NCBI GenBank assembly: GCA_045106235.1 | Contig: JBGCEJ010000008.1 | Span: 124,001 to 188,000, forward strand | Reading direction: 5' to 3' | From: UBA4427 sp045106235 | GTDB lineage: Bacteria; Myxococcota_A; UBA9160; UBA4427 | Length of the DNA stretch: 64,000 bases | Part shown: positions 51,074 through 57,505 of the stretch, in pieces | Numbering within the stretch: position 1 is the first letter of the stretch | How the letters are laid out: every line of letters starts with the position of its first letter | Notes under the pieces: model-generated | Told to the model about the DNA's origin: nothing | Databases searched by the model: none | Seen by the model: only the letters and a program-made list of their open reading frames with translations | Made by a program: the position numbers and the translations under genes

Positions 51074-51533
51074 GATATGTCGCCTTTGGGCGGGTCGCGT
51101 GCGGCGGATCATGCTTCGGGCGCCGATCTCCGGGTCGATGGAGGCCGGTGCGGAGCGGTCAGGACAGGATTCGAGAACCCCGCCCGGGCGCACCGCGCAG
51201 ACAGAAACAATTCACCTTTTATGACGGACCTGGCTTTCCTACGAGCCTAGAAGGGCACTTAGCAACTCGGCGGGCGCTTTTCGCTGAGGACGACATGAGC
51301 TGGCATAGACTGGACTGGCATGCCGTGAACTGTCGTTGAGTGCGAAAAGCGGGTCGAGGGTCTGCAAGCGCCGGAAATCAACCCCTTACGTTCGGACCTG
51401 AAGACGCAACCCTACGGCCCTTACCGAGGGCCGTCAAGGATCCCCGGCGGTGATGCCATCCCGTCATCGGGGAGATAGTCTCGGCGAAGGGGCCTATTCC
51501 GGGTCGTCCGCCTGCGCGAAGGAGAGAGAGTTC
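51074..51533. other. Divergent intergenic region with a structured leader
   Basis: 460 bases between the PLP-enzyme gene (minus) and the LOG-family gene (plus). AT-rich sequence near 51205-51240 probably holds promoters. The right part, 51360-51480, has two strong inverted repeats listed separately. No tRNA, riboswitch class or ORF was recognised. Confidence 0.5.
51414..51473 (+). ncRNA. Two-hairpin structured leader, possible cis-regulatory RNA
   Basis: Hairpin 1: ACGGCCC (51414-51420) and GGGCCGT (51428-51434), perfect seven-base stem with loop TTACCGA. Hairpin 2: CCCC and GATG (51443-51457) pair with CATC and GGGG (51465-51473) over a short bulge. It lies about 60-120 bases before the LOG-family ATG. 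I could not match it to a known riboswitch class. It may be a 5' leader or an attenuator. Confidence 0.4.
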
Positions 51534-52136
51534 ATGTCGGGAGATTCGGCAGGGCCGGGGCGTCATGTGCTGGTGTTCTGTGCATCGAGCGCAAGCTGCG
51601 ATGCCAGCTTCCATGAGGCGGCGGCGCGGTTGGGGCGTTCGATTGCCGAGGCGGGGGATACGCTGGTCTACGGCGGCGGCGCGGTTGGCTCGATGGGCGC
51701 TCTCGCGAATGCGGCGCTTGAGGCGGGTGGGCCCGTGGTCGGAATCATTCCGCGCTTCATGCGCGAGCTCGAATGGGCGCATGAGGGATTGACCGAGCTT
51801 CGGCTGGTCGAGGATATGCAGACGCGAAAGCGCGACATGCTTGCTATGTCCGACGCGATTGTGACGCTGCCGGGCGGTTCGGGGACCTTCGAAGAGCTAT
51901 TCGAGGCGCTGACTTCGAAGCGGCTCGGGCTCTTCCCGAAACCGATCGTGATCTTGAATCAGGGCGGCTTCTACGATCCGCTTTTTACGCTGCTCGGGCA
52001 GAGTGTCGACGAGCGCTTCATGAGTGAGGAGCATCGCGCGCTTTGGCATGCGGTTGAAGAGGTGGAGCAGGTGCTGCCCGCGATTGATTCCGTGGCGGCA
52101 TGGCCCGATGATGCCGTGCGGTTTGCGACGCGATGA
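51534..52136 (+). CDS. LOG-family protein (nucleoside monophosphate phosphoribohydrolase type)
   Basis: A 200-residue TIGR00730/LOG protein with the diagnostic LPGGSGTFEELFEAL motif, YGGGAVGSMGALANAALEAG and TRKRDMLAMSDAIVTLPGG. Family members cleave AMP or related 5'-monophosphates into base and ribose phosphate (plant-type cytokinin activation). The N-terminus VLVFCASSASCDASFHEAAA fits the Rossmann start. ATG 51534 has GAAGGAGAG at good spacing; a longer frame from 51450 lacks one. It ends in a four-base ATGA overlap with aat. Confidence 0.9.
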   Translation: MSGDSAGPGRHVLVFCASSASCDASFHEAAARLGRSIAEAGDTLVYGGGAVGSMGALANAALEAGGPVVGIIPRFMRELEWAHEGLTELRLVEDMQTRKRDMLAMSDAIVTLPGGSGTFEELFEALTSKRLGLFPKPIVILNQGGFYDPLFTLLGQSVDERFMSEEHRALWHAVEEVEQVLPAIDSVAAWPDDAVRFATR

Positions 52137-52867
52137 CCGAAGGACTTCGGTCGCTCATCGACGAATTGATTCGGGCGTATCCCTTTCCTGATCCTCGGGA
52201 CTCCGACGAGCGTGGCCTGCTCGGTTACGGCGGTGATCTTGAGCCGGAGCGGCTGCTCTCGGCTTACGCTCAGGGCGTGTTCCCTTGGTACAGCGAGGAG
52301 CCGATTCTCTGGTTCTCGCCGGATCCGCGGATGGTTCTGTTGCCGGCGGAACTGCATGTGGGGCGAAGCCTGGCGAAGCGTTCCCGGGCGCGGCCCTACG
52401 CGATTCGCATGGACACGAATTTCGCGGGGGTGATTCAGGCCTGCCGCGAGGCGCCGCGCCCCGATCAGGACGGAACCTGGATCACGGAAGACATGATGCG
52501 CGCCTATATTGGTCTGCATGAGCTGGGCTTCGCCCATTCCGTGGAGGCCTGGGCACATCTGGAAGGCGAAGACGAAGAGCGGTTGGTCGGCGGGCTTTAC
52601 GGCGTGTCGCTTGGCCGCGCGTTTTTCGGGGAGTCGATGTTCGCGCAGGCGCCGGATGCTTCGAAGCTCGCCTTTGCAGCCTTAGTGGAACAGCTTGCGG
52701 TTTGGGATTTCGAATTCGTTGACTGTCAGGTGCATACGGATCATCTCGAGCGCTTTGGCGCGACGGAATGGCCGCGCGACGCTTTTCTTGATGCGCTTGA
52801 AGGCGCACTTCAAGCGGAGACGCGCCGGGATAAATGGGTGTTCGACGCAACACTATTTGGTGGTTGA
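52133..52867 (+). CDS. aat: Leucyl/phenylalanyl-tRNA--protein transferase
   Basis: A 244-residue Aat protein. It carries FPDPRDSDERGLLGYGGDLE, LLSAYAQGVFPWYSEEPILW and FSPDPRMVLLPAELHVGRSL at the start, and later SVEAWAHLEGEDEERLVGGL, YGVSLGRAFFGESMFAQAPD and DCQVHTDHLERFGATEWPRD. These are the standard family blocks. It transfers Leu or Phe from tRNA to N-terminal Lys/Arg of proteins, marking them for ClpS/ClpAP (N-degron pathway). ATG 52133 overlaps the LOG-gene stop. ClpS is not in the window. Confidence 0.94.
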   Translation: MTEGLRSLIDELIRAYPFPDPRDSDERGLLGYGGDLEPERLLSAYAQGVFPWYSEEPILWFSPDPRMVLLPAELHVGRSLAKRSRARPYAIRMDTNFAGVIQACREAPRPDQDGTWITEDMMRAYIGLHELGFAHSVEAWAHLEGEDEERLVGGLYGVSLGRAFFGESMFAQAPDASKLAFAALVEQLAVWDFEFVDCQVHTDHLERFGATEWPRDAFLDALEGALQAETRRDKWVFDATLFGG

Positions 52868-52940
52868 GTCGAGACTTGTTTGTCGTCTGCAGAACACCTT
52901 CGTCATACTGTAAAGGGTTGGATCGGCCGATGAGTGGCTC

Positions 52941-52957
52941 GCGAACATTGTGTTCGC
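52941..52957. promoter_or_regulatory. 17-bp palindrome GCGAACA-N3-TGTTCGC, candidate operator
   Basis: A perfect seven-base inverted repeat with a TTG centre, located about 55-72 bases before the YegP-like start. The GAAC...GTTC pattern is reminiscent of LexA boxes, although the GAAC-to-GTTC spacing is five, not the four of the known Gram-positive type. Confidence 0.45.
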
Positions 52958-53012
52958 AGAGCAAACGATTCGAAGTCGATGACGTTGATGAAGTCGACGA
53001 AGGAGAAAATCA

Positions 53013-53339
53013 GTGCCTGGAAAATTCGAAGTCTATAAAGATCGCGGTGGTAAGTTTCGGTTCCGATTGAAGGCGTCCAACGGCGAGATCATTCTTGCCA
53101 GCCAGGGCTACGCTTCGCGCTCGGGCGTGACGACGGGCATCAACTCCGTCAAGAAGAACTGCAAGCAGAAGGATTGCTTCCAGGTCTCGAAGACGCCCTC
53201 GGGTCATCGTTTCAATCTCGTCGCCACGAACGGCCGAGTGGTCGGCACGAGCGAGACGTACAAATCGCCCAAGGCCTGCGCAAACGGTGTCGCTTCGGTT
53301 CGCAAGAACGCACCGACGGCCAAGGTGGAAAGCGTCTAG
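53013..53339 (+). CDS. YegP-like DUF1508 protein
   Basis: A 108-residue protein made of two DUF1508 repeats: GKFEVYKDRGGKFRFRLKAS with NGEIILASQGYASRSGVTTG, then CFQVSKTPSGHRFNLVATNG and RVVGTSETYKSPKACANGVA. The (N/S)G-(E/R)-x(1,2)-(L/V)-x-S pattern and Arg/Lys-rich content fit the YegP family, whose function is unknown. GTG 53013 is set by AAGGAG seven bases upstream. It has its own upstream region with a palindrome and is convergent with the M48 gene. Confidence 0.92.
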   Translation: MPGKFEVYKDRGGKFRFRLKASNGEIILASQGYASRSGVTTGINSVKKNCKQKDCFQVSKTPSGHRFNLVATNGRVVGTSETYKSPKACANGVASVRKNAPTAKVESV

Positions 53340-53430
53340 CTTTCTCGCCCGAGCCGCACGCGCCCGATTCGACGGATTTGTTCGAGCCTTCAGGGGCATC
53401 GCGCGAATCGAGTCCGGGTCGGGCGCGCGG

Positions 53431-53448
53431 CGGTGCTGTTTTGCACCG
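53431..53448. terminator. CGGTGC-N6-GCACCG hairpin between convergent genes
   Basis: A perfect six-base stem with loop TGTTTT, located 92 bases after the YegP-like stop and 16 bases from the M48-peptidase stop. It could end both transcripts, but has no outer T-run. Confidence 0.4.
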
Positions 53449-53463
53449 GATCCTAGTGGAGTG

Positions 53464-54669
53464 TTAGTCGAGCTCGGGATCCGAATCCAGCGTCTGGCAG
53501 ATCAGCGCGCGCGAAACCCCAAGCCCATCCGCGATGCGGTTCAGCACTTCCCGCTCCGTCTCGTCGATATGTCCGTCGGCCCGCGCCACGACGCAGAGAT
53601 CCCGAAGCACATGCATCGATTGTGACGTCGTTGTGTGCTCCCGGACCTGTTCGATCCGTTTGTCGAGATCGGCCGCGAGCGCATTCAGGTCGAGATTCTG
53701 GTCGAAGCTCCCCTCGCCGAAGTATTTCTCGAAAACCGCGATTTCTTCCTCGCCCACGCCGTTATGCGCGTTCGCGACGGTCAGCGCTCCCGCGAAGAGG
53801 AGCCTGCGCATGGCCTCGTCGTTCTCGGTCCGGCCCTCGAGATAGCTCGCTTCCATCATGCCCATCAGTCCGCGCACGTCGACTTCCAGCTCGTCGACCT
53901 TAGTGCCGCTCTCGCGCATGAGCGCGGAACGATCGAAGAGCTGAAGTGCCTTTACGCGCAAGGGGCTGAAGGGATGAGTGGAGAACCAGTCTTCCTGGGG
54001 TGCGCCCTGGCCTGGGATCTCGCCCTCGGTCTGCATGTCGTCAATCTGCTCGAGGAAATCCTGGAGGTTGAACCGGATCGAACTTCCCGAGAGGCCCGAA
54101 GCGAGCTTGAAGAGCGATCGCGAAACACTCGTAATGTCCTGAGCACAGTAGGCCCCCGCGCGGTCCGCGGAGATTTCCGCATAACGTGACCAGGCGAAGA
54201 GCTGGAGCGCGAGGCGTGGGCTCGGTTTGCCGCCTTTGAGGACGTACCCGATGGGAATATCATGATGTCGGTAGGCGTGATGTCCAAGCTCATGGCCCAT
54301 GACGAAGCGAATTTCTGCGTCGTCGAAGGCTTCGAGCAAGCTCGAAGAGAACATGACGAAGAGGCGGCCGTCCTCGGGCTTGAAGCACATCGCGTTGTAC
54401 TGCGGGCTGGCGAAGACGTAGAGCTCGATGGGGATATCGAGGCCAAGCATTTCGACGCAGGCCTCGGCGTGCTTCTGGACGTCGGGCGCCATGCGTTCGC
54501 TGAGTCGAACCGACGTCGCCAAGAGCCGGCGGCGTGTTCCGAGGGGGCCGTCCGCGGTTGCGCGCTCGATCTCTTCGTTGACGCGTTTGACCGTTCGGTC
54601 TTCGAGGAGCAGGTCAAAGAGCTGCTTGTCATCGCTGCTGCGGATTCGGTCGGCGTTCGAGGTCGTCAT
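53464..54669 (-). CDS. M48 metallopeptidase fused to a TerB-like domain
   Basis: A 401-residue protein. The zinc site is VMGHELGHHAYRH (HExxH near residue 127) and a downstream Glu is in SADRAGAYCAQD-like ARSADRAGAY. Residues 295-395 form a helical TerB-like domain (FEKYFGEGSFDQNLDLNALA, DLCVVARADGHIDETEREVL). There is no signal peptide or membrane helix, so it is cytosolic unless exported otherwise. M48 peptidases are usually membrane-bound (HtpX) or periplasmic (BepA); the soluble form with TerB suggests a stress-linked role (inference). Upstream of a GST-like gene on the same strand. Confidence 0.86.
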   Translation of the reverse strand: MTTSNADRIRSSDDKQLFDLLLEDRTVKRVNEEIERATADGPLGTRRRLLATSVRLSERMAPDVQKHAEACVEMLGLDIPIELYVFASPQYNAMCFKPEDGRLFVMFSSSLLEAFDDAEIRFVMGHELGHHAYRHHDIPIGYVLKGGKPSPRLALQLFAWSRYAEISADRAGAYCAQDITSVSRSLFKLASGLSGSSIRFNLQDFLEQIDDMQTEGEIPGQGAPQEDWFSTHPFSPLRVKALQLFDRSALMRESGTKVDELEVDVRGLMGMMEASYLEGRTENDEAMRRLLFAGALTVANAHNGVGEEEIAVFEKYFGEGSFDQNLDLNALAADLDKRIEQVREHTTTSQSMHVLRDLCVVARADGHIDETEREVLNRIADGLGVSRALICQTLDSDPELD

Positions 54670-54687
54670 TGGGCGTTCTCTTTTTGA

Positions 54688-55467
54688 TTAAAAGTCGAGG
54701 GGGAGCTTGAGATGCTTCATGTAAATGAAATCGCGATGGGCGATTAAGGCGGGATCTGCGACCGCGGCGATTTCAGGCGTCAGCGTCGAATAGGCGGCAC
54801 GCATCATCTCGGGCATGGGATTGAGCTCCGGGCCCATGGGCTCGATCATCGCTGAGAACGTTGCCCAGTAGAGGTCGAGCGCCGAAAGCGCGTCGCCGAC
54901 GAGGTAGTCGCTGCCCGCCTTTTTCTGTGCGGAAAGCTGATCGGAGAATGTGCTGAGAATTTGGCAGACGCGGCCATTGGCGCGCTCGGCGGCTTCGGGG
55001 CTCCAGCCGTATTGCCCGCCGAGCGTCCTTCCTGCGGCGAGGGCTGGATTGGTCGCCGCATCCGGCGAGGCGAGCATCGGCGCGAGGAGCTGATGACGGC
55101 GATTCCAGCCGAGCCCGTCTTCGCCGCAAATTTCGTTCGCGAGACCGAACATCAAGGCGCGCTCATGACCCGTCGCGGGAATTAGGGCCGGGGTGGGGGC
55201 AAGTCGTTCCGCAAGGTGAAGGATTTCGTCCCAGCCGGCGCGGGCGGGCTCGTCGTCGAGGATTGCGAGGGGCGCGTTGCGATGCCCGGTCCACTCGACG
55301 AGCGCCTCGTTCTCTTCGCCCGCGGTTTGGCGGACGGGGAGGTAATCGAGGCCTTTAATATGGAAAACGGCTTTGGCCGCTTCTCCCCAGGGGCCGGGGA
55401 CGCCGGTGGTGAGGGCGAGGCGGAGGCCTGGGCGCGTTCGCGCCTCTGCTGGATCAAGATATTCCAT
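54688..55467 (-). CDS. Glutathione S-transferase-like protein
   Basis: A 259-residue protein. The N-terminal thioredoxin-like half (GEAAKAVFHIKGLDYLPVRQ, TGHRNAPLAILDDEPARAGW) lacks an obvious N-terminal Cys/Ser active-site motif, while the C-terminal helical half has KAGSDYLVGDALSALDLYWA, matching the GST C-terminal N-capping-box region (GxxxSxxD). It may bind glutathione or an aromatic ligand. It starts 12 bases after an XRE-like gene on the same strand and precedes the M48 gene by 18 bases, so the three form an operon. Confidence 0.8.
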   Translation of the reverse strand: MEYLDPAEARTRPGLRLALTTGVPGPWGEAAKAVFHIKGLDYLPVRQTAGEENEALVEWTGHRNAPLAILDDEPARAGWDEILHLAERLAPTPALIPATGHERALMFGLANEICGEDGLGWNRRHQLLAPMLASPDAATNPALAAGRTLGGQYGWSPEAAERANGRVCQILSTFSDQLSAQKKAGSDYLVGDALSALDLYWATFSAMIEPMGPELNPMPEMMRAAYSTLTPEIAAVADPALIAHRDFIYMKHLKLPLDF

Positions 55468-55478
55468 GGTCGTTCCTT

Positions 55479-55790
55479 CTAATGGATTCGCGGGCCGCCG
55501 CGCCGACTTGAAAATTCGCCTTCGGCGATTAAGTCCACGGGGTCGCAGTCGAGGCCGTCTGCCAACAAGAGCAGATCGTCGTAGGAGATGCGCTCCTCCC
55601 GCTCCTCGATCGCCTGGATCTGATTCGGCGTGAGGGTGCGGCGGAGCCCGCTCGACTCGAAGCAGGCGCGTTCGATCTCGATCACAAGCTTGCGCGGGGA
55701 CCAGCCGCGGTCATGGCGGCGGCGTCGCACGGTCAGTCCGTCGGCGAGGACGAGTTCTTGTGGGGCGGAATTAGAAACCTTGGGGGGCAA
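55479..55790 (-). CDS. XRE-like helix-turn-helix protein
   Basis: A 103-residue protein with a helix-turn-helix-like core: RRRRHDRGWSPRKLVIEIER, TLTPNQIQAIEEREERISYD, DLLLLADGLDCDPVDLIAEG. The spacing resembles a Cro/XRE domain, with an inserted segment ACFESSGLRR between the recognition helices. It is first of a three-gene unit with the GST-like and M48 genes, so it may regulate them. DNA-binding is inferred from the fold only. Confidence 0.72.
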   Translation of the reverse strand: MPPKVSNSAPQELVLADGLTVRRRRHDRGWSPRKLVIEIERACFESSGLRRTLTPNQIQAIEEREERISYDDLLLLADGLDCDPVDLIAEGEFSSRRGGPRIH

Positions 55791-55829
55791 ACGATTCTCC
55801 TCGGGGAGACGGGAGTGTAGACTACTGGC

Positions 55830-56243
55830 ATGTCAACGCAGAACGAACTTGCGATTCTTGAACGCGCCGCGGAGGCCAAGGGCCGACTCTTGCGCGCGGA
55901 GGCTGATCGGCCGGGCGCGGCCGTGGGGAGCGTGCTTTTGACCTTCGATGTCGGGCGGATTCTGATTCGCTCAGGCGATGCGGGATTGATCGTTGCCCAC
56001 CTGGAGAACCCGGAGGCGGCGCCGGCTGGGCTGTCGGTCCTCGACGAAGAAGAGCCCTGGTGGAGACTGATCGGGAACCCGCTGACCGCCGCTTGGCCGG
56101 GTGGCGTCGAGGACGGGATCGGGGCCCAGGGGTTGGCTTCGCTGATGGTCCTGAAGCTGCGTTTCCGCGAAGAGGCTGAGAATCCGCGGGTGATTGAGCT
56201 GGAATCCACGGGGTCCCAGGTCCGCATCACTTTGCAGGCGTAA
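55830..56243 (+). CDS. Hypothetical soluble protein
   Basis: A 137-residue protein without signal or membrane segment. It begins with an amphipathic helix (NELAILERAAEAKGRLLRAE) and continues with VLLTFDVGRILIRSGDAGLI and LDEEEPWWRLIGNPLTAAWP, a mostly beta domain. I recognise no family. It is divergent from the XRE-like gene (39-base gap) and precedes msrB by 44 bases. Confidence 0.62.
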   Translation: MSTQNELAILERAAEAKGRLLRAEADRPGAAVGSVLLTFDVGRILIRSGDAGLIVAHLENPEAAPAGLSVLDEEEPWWRLIGNPLTAAWPGGVEDGIGAQGLASLMVLKLRFREEAENPRVIELESTGSQVRITLQA

Positions 56244-56287
56244 GAGCCGGTGTAAAAAACCAAAACCGAATTTGAAGGAGATCCCGC

Positions 56288-56692
56288 ATGGGCGAAGAAG
56301 AGAAGATCACGAAGAGCGATACAGAATGGCGCGAGAAGCTGACGGAAGAAGAGTTTCAGGTCGCTCGATGCTCGGGAACCGAGCGCGCCTTTACGGGGCG
56401 CTACTGGGACGAGAAGGCGGCCGGGACCTATCACTGCATTTGTTGTGACGCGCCGCTCTTTCGCTCCGAAACGAAATACGATTCAGGGACAGGCTGGCCC
56501 AGCTTCTTTCAGCCGATTAGTGATGAGGCGGTGGGCGAAAATCGCGACGCTTCCCACGGCATGGTGCGGGTGGAGTCCATCTGCGCGAAATGCGATGCTC
56601 ATCTCGGGCATGTTTTCCCGGACGGTCCGCAGCCGACGGGACAGCGCTACTGCATGAATTCGGCGTCGCTGAATCTCAAGAAGGACGAATAG
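56288..56692 (+). CDS. msrB: Peptide methionine-R-sulfoxide reductase MsrB
   Basis: A 134-residue MsrB. Two zinc knuckles, CICCDAPLF and CAKCDAHLGHVF, and the catalytic GQRYCMNSASL with Cys (not Sec), plus the substrate-pocket GTGWPSFFQP, are all present. It reduces methionine-R-sulfoxide in proteins via thioredoxin. A possible resolving Cys is not obvious in the first 30 residues (only ARCSG at ~28). ATG 56288 follows GAAGGAGATCC. The next gene, a HAD phosphatase, starts 28 bases later. Confidence 0.95.
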   Translation: MGEEEKITKSDTEWREKLTEEEFQVARCSGTERAFTGRYWDEKAAGTYHCICCDAPLFRSETKYDSGTGWPSFFQPISDEAVGENRDASHGMVRVESICAKCDAHLGHVFPDGPQPTGQRYCMNSASLNLKKDE

Positions 56693-56720
56693 GTCTTTTG
56701 GTGAGGGAGCGACGGGCGGG

Positions 56721-57383
56721 TTGATCGACGGACTCGACGCGATTTTTTTCGACAATGACGGTGTGCTTGTCGATACGGAGCCTCTTTTTCTGCGCGCGAC
56801 GCAGGAGATTCTGGCGACGGTGGATGTGCATTTCGGGGAAGATGAATACGCCGAGATCTGCATGCGTCAGGGGAAGAGCGTGTTCTCGATTGCCTCGGAA
56901 CGCGGGATCTCGGACGCGGAAATCCTTGAGCTGCGGGATGTGCGTGATGCGCGATATTCGGATTTGATCGACGCCGGCGTCACGGTCCTTGACGGAGTGG
57001 CGGAGACGTTAGGCCGGCTGCATGGGACGCTGCCGCTTGCGATCGTGACGAGCTCGGGAAAAGAGCATTTCGCACGGATTCATTCGCAAACGGAACTGCT
57101 GCCGCATTTCGAGTTCGTGCTCGCGGACGGGGACTACCAGAATCACAAGCCGCATCCCGAGCCGTATTTAGCGGCAGCGCAGCGCCTTGATGTCGACCCA
57201 GCGCGATGTCTCGTCATCGAGGACACGGAGCGCGGTTTGGTGGCGGCGGCGGAGGCGGGGATGCGCTGCGTGGTGATTCCGACGGGCCCGTCCCTCGGCG
57301 GAGATTTTCGGCGGGCGCATGCGCGGCTGAATTCGATGCGCGAACTTTCGGCGCTCTTGGCAATCGAGGGAAAGACTACGTAG
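56721..57383 (+). CDS. HAD-superfamily phosphatase (beta-phosphoglucomutase-like)
   Basis: A 220-residue HAD hydrolase. Motif I is AIFFDNDGVLVDTEPLFLRA (nucleophile D11, general acid D13), motif II LAIVTSSGKEHF, motif III Lys in NHKPHPEPYLAAAQRLDVD, and motif IV LVIEDTERGLVAAAEAGMRC. A four-helix cap lies between motifs I and II, the C1 type seen in beta-phosphoglucomutase or phosphoglycolate phosphatases. The exact substrate is unknown. TTG 56721 is the only start before the domain, and the ribosome-binding site GGAG is a little distant. Confidence 0.9.
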   Translation: MIDGLDAIFFDNDGVLVDTEPLFLRATQEILATVDVHFGEDEYAEICMRQGKSVFSIASERGISDAEILELRDVRDARYSDLIDAGVTVLDGVAETLGRLHGTLPLAIVTSSGKEHFARIHSQTELLPHFEFVLADGDYQNHKPHPEPYLAAAQRLDVDPARCLVIEDTERGLVAAAEAGMRCVVIPTGPSLGGDFRRAHARLNSMRELSALLAIEGKTT

Positions 57384-57384
57384 A

Positions 57385-57402
57385 AGGCCTTGTAGAAGGC
57401 CT
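57385..57402. terminator. AGGCCTT-GTAG-AAGGCCT hairpin after the HAD gene
   Basis: A perfect seven-base stem (57385-57391 with 57396-57402), starting two bases after the HAD stop codon. A T-run is missing, so it is a candidate stem-loop terminator or 3'-end stabiliser. Confidence 0.5.
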
Positions 57403-57505
57403 GGGACGGGCACGCGGCAGACGCGAGCGGGTGGCTCGGTGAGCGCCGTGTTAGGCGGTCCCGATGTGCTGCGCGCCGGGCTCAGCCCCGGTCCTCGCTC
57501 CGGCC

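Noticed and set aside
51160..51180. tRNA T-arm-like GGTTCTCGAATCC on the minus strand
   Set aside because: The loop is two bases too long and no acceptor or anticodon arms pair around it.
51100..51330. Possible SAM or cobalamin riboswitch before the Cys/Met enzyme gene
   Set aside because: I looked for the conserved cores (for example SAM-I loop sequences, the cobalamin B12-box) on the minus strand and found none.
57439..57505. A short frame starting VLGGPDVLRAGL after the HAD gene
   Set aside because: It continues into the antisense of the sulfatase-like gene and has no ribosome-binding site; the stretch is better read as an intergenic hairpin region.
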